The notes below the pieces were generated by a model. It saw only the letters and a list, made by a program, of their open reading frames with translations. It was not told where the DNA came from and made no database searches. From Beverwykella pulmonaria (taxonomy: Eukaryota > Ascomycota > Dothideomycetes > Pleosporales > Melanommataceae), in contig BCHH01000010.1 of NCBI GenBank assembly GCA_001599595.1, positions 1,929,035-1,993,034 on the forward strand: a stretch of DNA of 64,000 bases, written 5' to 3'. Shown here piece by piece: positions 9,893 to 19,882 of the stretch (its first letter is position 1; every line of letters starts with the position of its first letter). The position numbers and the translations under genes were made by a program.

Positions 9893-10673
9893 CATCGTTT
9901 CCAATAGTCGGTTACTAGTAACTATTGCATACATTTGAAGCCGTAACTAAACGTCTCGCCCGACCGACCGACTGATGGGGGGACAGGGGGTACCGTAACT
10001 GAGGGCTGCTGTAACGGCTTACTACATAATAGCTCTGTAACTGAAGGGTGTAGTTACTGGAGTAACTGGAGTCGTAAACTCCAAATTTTCGTCCATATCC
10101 TCAAATATCCCTCTAGCAGAGATGTGAGCTGTAAGTTCGTTTAGGTCCCGCACCCAATATCCCACCCGCAACGCGAGCAGGGGCTTGTTGGCGTAGTGTA
10201 TATTGCCCCATTCCACTGGGAACTCAACGCCGTTGTTCTGGCCCATTTTGCGGGGGAAGGCTTTCGAGAGCGACTCGGCTGGAGCCTTGGGCATTGAGGG
10301 CGTCGGGCCCGACGAAACAATGGAGGAGGACATAGAGGGTGTCGGCGGGACGACAGCGTCGGGTGACGAGGCGTACGATTCTGGGACGTCAAGAAGGACC
10401 TCGTATTGAAGGGTGTCGGGCTGTGGCCAGGAGAGAGAGTTAAGTTTATTATGGAGATTTGACGAATCCGGCATCAAATCTCCACAGCTTATCACCGGCG
10501 CCCTTGGCAAGTCTCATCTCCAGCCTCAACACTAATAAAAAGTATATATAGGCCAGTTACTGCAGTAACTACAGCCTCATCCATCAGTCAGTTACGGAGG
10601 GGGGTCCCCTTACTGACCGACTGCCCAGGAATCCAACTGTTAGTAACAGTCGGACCGACTAATGGGAACAATG
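9893..10673. mobile_element. hAT-like DNA element, 781 bp, 8-bp TSD TCGAAAAA
   Basis: The termini are imperfect inverted repeats: CATCGTTTCCAATAGTCGG on the left and, read inward from the right, CATTGTTCCCATTAGTCGG. A GTTACTARYA block follows each. Subterminal motifs GTAGTTACTGSAGTAACTGG recur in opposite orientation (around 10049 and 10569). The 8-bp direct repeat TCGAAAAA flanks it (9885-9892 and 10674-10681), the size made by hAT transposases. No transposase is present; the only ORF is unrelated in appearance (see 10022-10474). Confidence 0.8.
10022..10474 (-). CDS. Uncharacterised ORF inside the hAT-like element
   Basis: An ATG frame of 150 codons (MPDSSNLHNKL... ending YRAIM) occupies most of the interior of the element at 9893-10673. 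It has a Pro/Ser-rich middle (VVPPTPSMSSS) and an ordered-looking part (EWGNIHYANKPLLALRVGYW). I do not recognise a domain. The frame remains open upstream of the ATG to about 10510, so it may be one exon of a captured host gene fragment, or a short element-encoded protein. It does not look like a transposase. Confidence 0.4.
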   Translation of the reverse strand: MPDSSNLHNKLNSLSWPQPDTLQYEVLLDVPESYASSPDAVVPPTPSMSSSIVSSGPTPSMPKAPAESLSKAFPRKMGQNNGVEFPVEWGNIHYANKPLLALRVGYWVRDLNELTAHISARGIFEDMDENLEFTTPVTPVTTPFSYRAIM

Positions 10674-10726
10674 TCGAAAAAGTGTGAAAGCTGTGGACCT
10701 GAGAGGCCATTCAAGGACTATACTGT

Positions 10727-11277
10727 GACGGGCAGCTATTTGAGCAGAGAGCTGAAAGCGGGTTGTACTACAAGATAAATAGGTGCCGAGATAAGGTAAC
10801 TCGGTAATTAGTGTGGTTAACGTATTCGATAAGCGAGCGGGCCAGACCAAAACACACCAAAATCCAGTGATTTTAGAGCCAGATATCTCAACAACCACTA
10901 AATAATAAACTATAAAAATGAAATCATATACTTTAATATAGATATTCTACAACAACTTCGAATATTAAAGCGCTGACTTGAAGGGTTATCTGTATACACG
11001 CATTTAGCTACGTATTGGCCCCCACTTCTCAGTATCTTGCTAGCTACTTATTTAATAACTGTAAGGTCTTATCATATTGAGGAATATCTATTTTAAAGCG
11101 TATGATTTCATTTTTATAGTTTATTATTTAGTGGTTGTTGAGATATCTGGCTCTAAAATCACTGGATTTTGGTGTGTTTTGGACTGGCCCGCTCGCTTGT
11201 CTGGCCCGCTCGCTTATCGAATACGTTATGTACACGGAATAAGCGAGGTCACAGAGGTCATGGGACGGAGTCGTCAC
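10727..11277. repeat. Dispersed repeat, copy 2, split by an insertion
   Basis: The left part (10727-10819) and right part (11229-11277) match consecutive blocks of copy 1 at 5878-6012. A 407-bp element at 10820-11226 interrupts it, so the split is a nested insertion. Confidence 0.75.
10820..11226. mobile_element. Foldback/MITE element, 407 bp, TA target duplication
   Basis: Long terminal inverted repeats begin ACGTATTCGATAAGCGAGC and run about 130 bp, almost perfectly complementary between 10820-10950 and 11085-11226. The right arm carries one extra copy of a GGCCCGCTCGCTT unit. TA dinucleotides flank the element (10818-10819, 11227-11228), as expected for the Tc1/mariner/pogo superfamily. 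There is no transposase, so it is non-autonomous. Both arms give similar short peptides on opposite strands; these are not genes. Confidence 0.88.
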
Positions 11278-11933
11278 ATATACATACCCATGATGAGGGA
11301 AAAACTACAATAAGAGGTAGTATAAGCACGACCATCGTACTAGTGAGGGCTTCATAGCAATTGTTGGTTGACTAACCCGGAAACAGACCGGAACAAAACT
11401 TTTGCTCAGTAAGACGAATCATGCAAACAGCAGTCTAGGTCACGATAGTGACTGCAACGAGACCAACTATGCCCGAGCCTGAGTTTTCCACACTTGTGCT
11501 TTTATCACTTCACAGACGTAGGTTGTAAGAGGTTGATCTTTGCTAGCTTGACTCTTTGAGTGAACTACCCTAGGCGGTACGCTAAGGGCTTGGTGCATAG
11601 CAGAGAACTGGAATTTTACCCGTTACTCTTTTAAGAGTTGATATTTTGTACATGTCTAAAGAGCGTCATGAACAGTGCGGATATGGTGTAAGGCGTTCAA
11701 CCTCGGCGCACTAGCAGTCCCAAACTCTAATTATTTCAATTGTACATTAGTTACATCACACACACAGATATACACACAATACGCATCTTTGTATTCCCTC
11801 GCCCTACTCACATACACCCACCCTCATATTCGTTCTATCTTTTTTTCGCTCAGAGGTGGAAAAATACGATTTCCTATAGTGTTTGTTTGGCAGTCGTTGG
11901 GAGAGTTAGGTTGGAGTAGCAAAAAGCCCAAAA
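11278..11933. other. Intergenic, no gene seen
   Basis: Low-complexity, AT-rich sequence including CA-rich tracts near 11755-11790. Nothing convincing was found on either strand. The stretch ends at the 3' T-run of the 5S gene. Confidence 0.4.
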
Positions 11934-12052
11934 ACATACAACAGCAGGGATTCGCCAATGGTCACCCACTTGACTACTAGTCCGCCGGTACAATGCTTAT
12001 GTAAGGCTGAGCGAACGGGAAGCCCAGTTTTCATTGTCCTGTGGTCGTATGT
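11934..12052 (-). rRNA. Dispersed 5S rRNA gene (divergent sequence type)
   Basis: The minus strand starts ACATACGACCACAGG, contains GGGCTTCCCGTTCGCTCAGC, AAGTGGGTGACCATTGG and GCGAATCCCTGCTG, and ends TTGTATGT, pairing with the 5' end over 119 nt. A T-run (TTTTT) follows immediately, as for RNA polymerase III termination. Compared with the common ascomycete 5S type (from memory), helix II reads ACAATG/CATTGT instead of GTGTGG/CCACAC, and the loop-IV stem reads CAA/TTG instead of TGG/CCA. Pairing is therefore kept through compensatory changes. Filamentous ascomycetes carry dispersed 5S genes of several sequence types, and this looks like a folding-competent variant. Confidence 0.87.
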
Positions 12053-12522
12053 GATGGACATACGAAATTAAAAATATATATATTGGGTGCTAGAAAGAAG
12101 CTACGATGCGGAGAGTAGGTATGACCTGACATATCTATCTGCCCTTCTCCTTGCGGCCAGGAGAATTGACCATGCGTATCTATTAAATAAAAGAGATGAT
12201 TACTTGTTATAACGCTTTGTTGGGCCTACTATCAGTGGTTCTAGAGATAGGCCTTCACGTCTGATGCGAGACACATATATATTTCAATGACTAATCTAAT
12301 CGACACCCACTTGCATTCAAGTGTATGGAATCTCCCAATTCAGCGGATATACTTAGGTAGCTCCATAATCCCAACTCTGCCCGTCCTTCCCGACCCTTCT
12401 TTGTCACGTGTCGCATGTGTTCTACTATATGTCCTATTGTAGCTAGCTCGCCCTTCATGGATATATACAGTCGTCGTGTGAGCAGTTAGCTCTTCACCGC
12501 TTTCACACTCTTTATACACACT
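12053..12522. other. Intergenic between 5S gene and JEN1-like gene
   Basis: AT-rich, no ORF with protein character. It contains the upstream side of the 5S gene and the 3' flank of the permease gene. Confidence 0.4.
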
Positions 12523-14294
12523 CTACCCATCAGACGAGTGACTGCCTCTTCTATCGTGACATTCTTCATCGTCCTCCCCCCAAGTCGCACCCTTATTCTC
12601 TGGACCAAGACTGGTAATAACCACTACGTATGCAAAAATACAAGCTACGAAGATACATATTACGAAACTGTAATCGTAAATGGCAATTCCGTCTCTAGCT
12701 GGGAGGGGATAGCGCTCTCCAATCAAGGTTTCGATTGAATTCGATGCCGCTGCTATCAGATTGCCCAGCTGATACGAAGTTCCAACAACGAAAGTTATGA
12801 ACGCAGGGGGAGAGAGTTCGATTAGGTGGATTGGTATGACTCCCCATGCTCCCTGTACGCAAAATTGTTCGAAAAAAACTGCGGCATATAGGCCAGGACC
12901 AGAAGAGAATGTGTAAGGATAAAGGAACGCGGCTCCAAAGATGCACATCGTAATTATCGCTAAGCGTCGCCCAACGATTTGGCTGGTGTAGCCCACTATG
13001 GTGCCTCCAGTGAGGCCACCCAGGTTCGCAGTGACTTGCACGTGGGTGATGTGAGTTGAGTTGAATCCGTACTTATTTTTTAGCATTAAGGGAAAAAGAT
13101 CTTGTGTTCCGTGGGCCTGGATGAAATCAGTCAGCTATCAGGGGCTGAAGTCGAATCTAGAACACGTACCATGAAGACGAAGCCAGCCATCAACAATATC
13201 AGGTATAATAGTCTAATCCAATGGCTGCTAAGCGCAAGTTGTATCTGCTCGAGCTCATCGCGCATACTTATAGTACTCCCTGGTAGCGGTTTTCTTTTGT
13301 CGAACGCATTGGTTTCCTTCATGAACCGCCTGCATAAAATAAGGACGACTGGCGGCGCGGCGCCAAACCAAAATAAGACCCTCCATCCATATCGAGACTT
13401 CTCGTTGAACGCTTTCCAAAATACGGTCGCCAGCAAGTATCCAAAGGGATATCCATTCTGAAAGATGCCCGACAAAAGTCCCCTTGCTGGCTCAGGGCAA
13501 TCTTCCAAAGCCGTCGCGGCTGCATTGCCATACAAGCCGCCCATCGCAACTCCAAATAAAGCTCTCACAGCCAAAAACTGCTGGTAAGTCTGACAGAATC
13601 CAGTTGCGAGCTCAAATGCTATAAGAAGGACATTGTTGAGGATGAAAGGCCACTTTCTCCCGTAATGATCTGATGCAAGTCCAAAGAACGCTGCGCCCAC
13701 AGGTCGAAACATCAAAACAAGCGTCACGCCTACTGAGATCTCTGTTGTCGTCTTGTTGAAGGTCTTAGATAGCTCAGAGTAAGTCAACGTGACGGTATGA
13801 AAGTCGAAAGCATCCCAAGTCCACGCAAAGAAGCCAACCTGTTAGCCAGTACGTTAGCTTTCTGCAAAGCCTTCTTGAAAGCCCGGTCGACATATCAGTC
13901 ACGTGGATATACCACTGACTGATCGCGGCTGTCATCATATTTAAGCAGGATGAGGGTATCGAGATGAAGATGTGTATTTTGTCTGTCTGTATGATGCGTA
14001 TAATGAACAGCTGAGATATATATGATGATGGACGGGATAGTCAGTGGCATACCCACGTGACTGGTATGGCGTTTACATCATATATACCAGAACTGTACAT
14101 TATACACACAATACACATCTTCATACCCCCATCCTGCTAACACTTCTAGATCGAGATAGACTTACGAGAAAGTAGCCCCATTGGCGACGGTTGAGAGACA
14201 AGAGTAACTGAATGGGACCATCTTTGATGGGGTTGAAGTCGCGCCCTGGTTTGAGAGTGACCAACCGATCTAGAACGTAATTTTTCTTGGTCAT
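12523..14294 (-). CDS. JEN1-like monocarboxylate/proton symporter (MFS)
   Basis: Exons 14166-14294, 13170-13838 and 12523-13116 give 463 aa; all junctions are phase 0. The start gives MTKKNYVLDRLVTLKP, then RRQWGYFLVGFFAWTWDAFDF, the signature opening of Jen1-family lactate/pyruvate permeases. GLASDHYGRKWPF is the MFS loop motif and MAHGTQDLFPLMLKN matches the conserved Jen1 NxxSHGSQDLYPTM region. Twelve membrane segments are expected. The second intron is 53 nt, but the first is 327 nt because it holds palindromic repeat sequence (13895-14140). The family takes up lactate, pyruvate or dicarboxylates; the substrate here is not determined. Confidence 0.9.
13895..14140. repeat. MITE-A-related palindromic repeat inside intron 1 of the JEN1-like gene
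   Basis: Two CACGTG-containing halves face each other, CACGTGGATATACCACTGAC on one side and GTCAGTGGCATACCCACGTG on the other. GCAGGATGNGGG-type ends and the GATGTGTATT blocks seen in family A follow. It accounts for most of the 327-nt intron and lies entirely between the splice sites, so splicing could remain intact. Confidence 0.72.
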
Positions 14295-14718
14295 TTTTTG
14301 CTAGAAACGATCGCAATCAGGGGCTTCCCAGGTTCATTTATCACCGCTACGGGGAAGGGTCTGTTCACAACGGTTGCCTGTTCGGTTCCCCTTTTTTACA
14401 AATGCTCAGCCATTACAAAACGGTGGCCGGATTTGGCAGCATACGATCAGCTGGACATATTGTGACATTCAAATATTTACGCGATTGGCTTGTTTGGCGC
14501 CCAAAAAGTGCCTCATGCAGCCACTCGAGGCTGAGGGAAACAACACATCACGAGTTCTCTGTTGGCTATTGGCTGTGCACAGCGCAAGCCATAAGTAAAG
14601 CAAGTACGCATTGCGGTTTTTCTTGGCATAAGTTCGTTCATGTGTTCCTTGTCCGTCTCCATAACCATCTAAGAACACCCATCGTTAGTGTATGACGCAA
14701 AGACTATGACTCTAAGAG
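14295..14718. other. Divergent intergenic region
   Basis: Separates the JEN1-like gene (minus) from the hypothetical gene at 14719 (plus) and should contain both promoters. No repeat or ORF of interest was found. Confidence 0.4.
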
Positions 14719-16143
14719 ATGCCCCGGAAACTCGACTTCGCATTTCTGGGATGTCACTGTAGTTATCTGGCGAGCGCGACATTGGTGAGTAAATATGGGG
14801 ATCTCCATGAGAAGGCTACCATATACGCGTAAGTCGTAGTCAAGTCAGATACAAATCATACTTAGCTAATATCTGAATACTATAGTCACGGACTCCCGGA
14901 AAAATTCGTGAAAGACCACAAAAAGCTCACCGAGAGCAAATACATCTATAGCGTCTGTGGCCATGACTGCTTCGCATTTTTAGGACACTCGGCAAAAGGA
15001 TCAATGAGGGGCCACACGAACAAAAGTGCACACATGCTGGCTGAGATAGACGAACTGAGATCATTGGCAACAGACGTCAGAGATGAAGATCCTGCGTATG
15101 AAGAGGAAGATATATTTCTGAGCCTTGGTCCAACACCAGGTTCCTACTTTGTTGATGCATTCCGCTTGAAATATTATCGGTGGTCCAACTTGCCAAAGAC
15201 TTTGGAGAATGCTCTGCAGAAGCACGTAAATCGATACAGATATGGCACAATTGAAGATGTGTCGATGAACGCCAACGCTGGGTGGGTGATGAGGCTAAAC
15301 AAAGGCAAATCCTACGAATGGGGGGGTGAGCTTCCAAATACACTCAAGCAAGCACTACAAGACGGAAAGGCACGCAAAGCAGTCATGAAGGTACGTACGA
15401 ATAGAACCTCACGTGGGCCTCTATCAATTTTATTTATTTCTAACGGCAATCGTTCACAGAACATTCACCTCAATCATCAAAACAGTAAAGACTATGTCTT
15501 GGTCTTCAAGGATGGCTTCGCCCACGTCAGTCTCCATCATGACTTCGAAAAGTATATGCTCAAGCTCGTGGAGTTGTCATTCACTCCCACGCCGTTCCTC
15601 TCCAAACCTATTAAGGTACATTGGAATTTCACAGCCTCCTGCGATTGTGATGAAGATCGCCAGCGTTACATCAATGCAGCATATTATAACCAGCGTGGGC
15701 GCTTTCAACTACGACGCTCGAATGCCAACCAAGCATTGATCTACATGCGGAATGCCTACCATCTTGACATCGTGAATGCTAGGTATCGAGATGACTATTA
15801 TATGGCGCGGGTGGCAACAGGGAAACTCGAAACGAGCGCTGAAGATGATAAACTGATTTTGGAAATTAACGACGCATTTCAGAGCGAGAATGATTTCAGG
15901 ATAAACAGGCTTGTTAGGATCGCAGAACTTGAGGAAAGAGAGCGTGGAATTTGTAAAGAAGCGCATGAGCAGGGACTTCCGCGTGAGTGGTTTTACGAGG
16001 ATAACCATATCAGTCCTATGACCATTCCTAAACCTGGCGAGTTGCATGGAAGCCAAAGGCTTTTCGAGTTGGAAGATCCGAAGACTACGGATTTATTAAA
16101 TAATAGGGAAGCTTTGAAACATAAGTTTCATGCTTGGGGGTAG
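14719..16143 (+). CDS. Hypothetical protein, 432 aa, no recognised domain
   Basis: Exons 14719-14828, 14886-15390 and 15460-16143. The introns are 57 nt (GTAAGT, TAGCTAAT branch, AG) and 69 nt (GTACGT, TCTAACG branch, CAG). The second is a multiple of three and contains no stop, so an unspliced reading also stays open. The spliced protein begins MPRKLDFAFLGCHCSYLAS and runs through HGLPEKFVKDHKKLTESKYIY. It is rich in Tyr, Arg and His; a hydrophilic C-terminal half contains ELEERERGICKEAHEQGLP. I see no signal peptide or membrane segment and do not recognise the family. Consistent splice signals across three exons argue that it is a real gene. Confidence 0.72.
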
Positions 16144-16207
16144 ACGGGATTTAATGGGAGGGTGGCAATACCAGAGAAGGCGTTGGAATTCAGAGAGAAG
16201 TTGTAAC

Positions 16208-16264
16208 CAACAAGACTTCTTAATTATACATTTATAGAATAGACATATATGTATAATGCTTACA
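16208..16264. repeat. LTR-like terminal fragment, copy 1
   Basis: The stretch ending ATAGAATAGACATATATGTA then TAATGCTTACA closely matches the end of the repeat at 49828-50085. It is a truncated copy just 3' of the 432-aa gene. Confidence 0.6.
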
Positions 16265-16827
16265 GGAGAGAACAAAATGCAGAAGTTAATTCTGGAAGTA
16301 TTGAACGGAAGACGGTATTATGCTGTTTTAAATCATCGCTTTCGCATAAGATCGTGATTTTATTCGCTAATTCGCTTTTATCACAGACTGAGCTTAGTTT
16401 TCAGTCAAGTTTTTTCCATCATGTCAGAAGGGCTTTCGCAGAGTGTATATAATAGCGCAACTATAAGTTTTTTGGTGATCCCATGCTACTCTCTCGAGTT
16501 TAGTAGTTGCAAACAATTATTTACACAGCAAATGCTGCGGGTTAATTCTGATCTAGAAGAAGCTGTCCGTTAGTGAGCCACATGATGAGTTTCCTCTATG
16601 TTTACCTTCACTCTCTTGGTAGGCACCTGGCATGCTTTGCAAGACCACAGATATCTTTTTAGTAGTTCTCCTCTGTAGAATCAGTACAATCAACATCTAT
16701 GTCTCTATCAAACTTCGTCCCACCACGACAGAAGCCCTTTTAATCTAAACTCTTCTTATATAGATATTTTACCTGGAGAGTTTCATTCTTATCTCGTCTA
16801 TATAACGATTTCTATTTTATCTACTTA
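16265..16827. other. Intergenic, AT-rich, degraded repeat
   Basis: AT-rich. Positions about 16572-16740 (CACATGATGAGT..., ...CTCCTCTGTAGAAT..., ...CACGACAGAAGC) resemble 37486-37706, so this is a second degraded dispersed repeat. No gene was found. Confidence 0.45.
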
Positions 16828-17294
16828 TCTATCTCTCACGCATCATCAGGGAAGTAGGTGTTTATCTTGTTTGTAACGCTCGATTTGGGGCCGTAAGCTC
16901 AGGGGCAGCTCCCGTAGTCGAGTCTCGTGTGAAAGCTCTCATGGCCTAGTCACGTGCGAGCGATGAGATGCCCTTCGAGGATACTCAGGGGTCTACAGAG
17001 ATTGGAGAGTACGTAGTACTCTGAGTGGAAGCTGGCCACCCGGCCTCAAACTATATACAGAAAAGCAAAGAATCAAATAAATACAAAAAACAACGCAAGT
17101 AGTTTGAGTTCGTGTCGAACTTGGTGAGATGGTGTATGGGGATAAAAATAGAGCCATATTAGCCTATTGAGCGTAAAATGAGGGTTGATGATAGCTGAGG
17201 ACAGATGGACAAGGTAGAGGAGGAGAAAGTTCTGCCTGAGGCACCAAGGCCCGTTCCGGAACTTGGCATCAACCATGTGATATAGACCCAACCA
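16828..17294. repeat. LTR-like repeat B, copy 1 (467 bp)
   Basis: Runs from TCTATCTCTCACGCATCATC to TATAGACCCAACCA. It is matched in opposite orientation by a full-length copy at 36698-37153 and a shortened copy at 17665-17880. Read from the right it starts TGGTTGGGTCTATA and contains TTCTTTGCTTTTCTGTATA. I infer a solo LTR of a retrotransposon, but no 5-bp target duplication was confirmed. Confidence 0.7.
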
Positions 17295-17664
17295 TTTCAG
17301 TTACCTCTAACGTAGGTAGGCCTCCAGACTGCCGTCTCTAAGCATCCATTTTGTTTTCAACGTTGTTGTGAAAAGGAATCCACAAGTAAATACTCATGAG
17401 ATATCAGCATCGGTATCTTGGCAGGAGATTGGAAGATGTACTATGACGAAGAGAAAGTGGATAGATGAGGGAGATTTATATAGGCGTTGAACTTGCGACT
17501 AGAACCGCGGTGGAAACAAGCAAATTTGAGCATGGCTCTGAACTCTAACCCAATTACCATGCAGCAGTGTGAGCAATTGAACACAGTTGAACACCCTCGC
17601 CAAACCAAGTCACTCATTTTGATCGTTTTAAATTTCGCTGTTTCCGACTCTGTCGACTCATACA

Positions 17665-17880
17665 TGTTGGGCTGGTTCTATATATCACGTGGCTGATGCC
17701 AAGTCCCGACACGGGCCTTGGTACCTCAGGGCAGAACTTTCTCATCGCTCGCACGTGACTGGGCCACAAGAGCTCTCACACAAGACTCGACTTTGGGAGC
17801 TGCCCCTGAGCTTACGCCCCCAAATCAAGCGTTACAAACAAGATAAACACCTACTTCCCTGATGATGCGTGAGAGATAGA
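17665..17880. repeat. LTR-like repeat B, copy 2 (internally deleted, inverted)
   Basis: Both ends of repeat B are present, but about 250 bp between the GGCAGAACTT and CTCATCGCTCGCACGTG blocks are missing. It is inverted relative to copy 1, about 370 bp away, so the pair could fold back. Confidence 0.7.
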
Positions 17881-18381
17881 CTGCAATTAGAACGTCTTTC
17901 GTGAGATGGATATTTACAACATTGTTAACGATATTTTTTATGCTAATTCTTATCTTTTCTCCCATTAGGAAGCATCCCAAGGTATATCTGCAAGTAAAAT
18001 TAACGCAGTAATGAGCAACTCTTCTTAACTAGGCCAAAAACTGTAGGATTGGAGCTTCCGCTTAAAATCTCAAACTATCAGGACAGCAGGTTAATTAAGA
18101 TCAACTCTACCCAAGTTGTTCGTCCAGAAAGTTAAGCTCCTTCTACATATCGTACAGTTCCTCTTGCGTGAGATTCCTAATAACGTTTGAGTATTTTTGC
18201 TGTGTAAATAAAGCGCAATTCTTAGTACATTTCACAACTAACTGCATTACTTAGCTAACCTCCTGCAGCCAAAGACTGTTGAAGGTAGCAGCTATATCAT
18301 ATTAATTATAAGGCTTAAAGGCTGAGCGCCACAGTCGTATTCTTCAGCGATACACACCAGTCCATGTAGCACCGTCACACC
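17881..18381. other. Intergenic, AT-rich, no gene seen
   Basis: No protein-like ORF and no match to the repeats found elsewhere in the window. Confidence 0.35.
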
Positions 18382-18549
18382 ATGGCACTATATAATAACG
18401 GACGGTGGAAGGAAGCCGATGAGCTGTTTGTGCAAGTAATGGAGAAGAGAAAGAGAGTGCTTGGGGACGAGCATCTGGACACGCTGACCAGCATGGCCAC
18501 CCTGGTGTCAACGTACAGGAATCAGGGTAGGCAGTCACACTCTCAATAA
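18382..18549 (+). pseudogene. TPR fragment of an NLR/TPR-type protein
   Basis: A 55-codon frame reads NNGRWKEADELFVQVMEKRK, then RVLGDEHLDTLTSMATLVST and YRNQGR. This is one classic kinesin-light-chain-type TPR repeat, as found in fungal NB-ARC/NACHT-TPR proteins. A whole gene of this class has many such repeats after a nucleotide-binding domain; here only one survives, ending at a stop after QSHSQ. It is a fossil. Confidence 0.75.
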
Positions 18550-18563
18550 CACACGTCTCCCAA

Positions 18564-19882
18564 TTACTGTCCAATCCACGTCGGATTCATGATCGTAGTA
18601 AACCGTTCCCAAAGTTCACTCTCCGTCCCCTTCATCCCTGTGTCCCATGCCTCATCGTTCTCCAACTGATAGATCCACCCGCGCTCTAGCCCCCTCCTCT
18701 TCTCACCTCCTTCTTCATTCCAATCGTTATATATCTTCCCTAACTTCCTCCTTTCTGCTTTCGCCTCTTGTTCTAGGTTGTTCTTGCGTTGTTCAAAAAT
18801 ATATTGTAATGCGTTAGGTAAAATGTCAAACCGTGACTTCATAATCAAGTCAGGACTATGCGCCTCTGCCGCATGCTGCGTCCACTGTCCTGCCTTCTCA
18901 AAGTAGATATCGCACCCAGACAAAGGGCAATGAAATGGCTCAGGATCCTCCTTATCAAAGTAATGCCGATCTAGGGCTTCGATTGCAAGAGCCCCAAGGC
19001 CTGTTTGCTGCAGCTGGATTCTCCCACTTTCATACTTAAGTCCCTCGAATTCACCAACCAGACCATGGAATCTTTTACTAGGCATGAGGATCGTCTTGCG
19101 CTCGAAACCAGATGTTGTGACCTCTTTCCATCCGCCGTCGTCTGCGAGTTGATAAAGCACTCTGTGCCAATTATTCGCAACAGGAAGCGCCGTCCGCTTA
19201 CAGCCTCCAGATTCTACCTCCACAAGTACAAAAGCCAAAACATTAATCTCAACTGGGCATGCCTCGATAAGCACCTTTAGACAACAAGCAACAGGCTCAT
19301 CGTCATGCTGTTGAATAGACAGCGACTCCCAATTCTGGTTAACCACCACCCTTTTTCCGCGAGGAAATCGCGTTTGGAAAGTCTTCCAAAACTCTCGGGC
19401 CTTTTTGTAATCAAGATCCAATACATCATCTCTTATAGGACCTATCTTATCATCAGAGCTCTGGTCGTACTCAATCTCAACGTTCTGTGCGTAAGCCATA
19501 AAGGATAGGTGTAGCATGTATGGCCTGAGTGCCCGCCTCCAAAGAGCCAGTACGCCTCGATAAGATAGTACGTATTCGGATCCGCCCAGAAAAGTTTTGC
19601 GGCTTCGGTACGAAGCATGGAGGTACGCATTATCTGATAGAGAGTAGAAGCAGAACAGAAGGTCAGGATGCGGAGTTGAAGCTCTGCGGGCAGCTGGATG
19701 AAGTCCGGGAGCGAGGAGGTTTGTGAGGAAGAGCGGGGTTGGACAGCTTCAGATTGGACGTATGAGTGGAAGGGAATGCGTTCTTCTCCGTCCAGTGTCA
19801 TCTGGAGGCTCCAATTCAGTGGCTTCGTCCATGGAGGCTTGGATAGCGTGGCCAGTAGATTACAGATGCTTTGCACCCGCAT
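18564..19882 (-). pseudogene. F-box protein with C2H2-like segment, frameshifted
   Basis: The first frame starts at ATG 19882 and carries an F-box (PDFIQLPAELQLRILTFCSA) followed by ADPNTYYLIEAYWLFGGG. At about 19510-19520 the frame changes; the continuation LHLSFMAYAQNVEIEYD runs on to the stop at 18564. The second part contains CPLSGCDIYFEKAGQWTQH plus AAEAH, a possible C2H2 finger, and a charged C-terminal tail. Without the shift the product would be about 440 aa. No splice signals explain the break, so it is either a recent one-base lesion or a sequence error. F-box proteins of this fungal type are presumed SCF substrate adaptors. Confidence 0.7.

Noticed and set aside
10659..11313. Two ORFs sharing the peptide VVEISGSKITGFWCVL on opposite strands
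   Set aside because: Produced by the inverted arms of the foldback element; no independent coding evidence.
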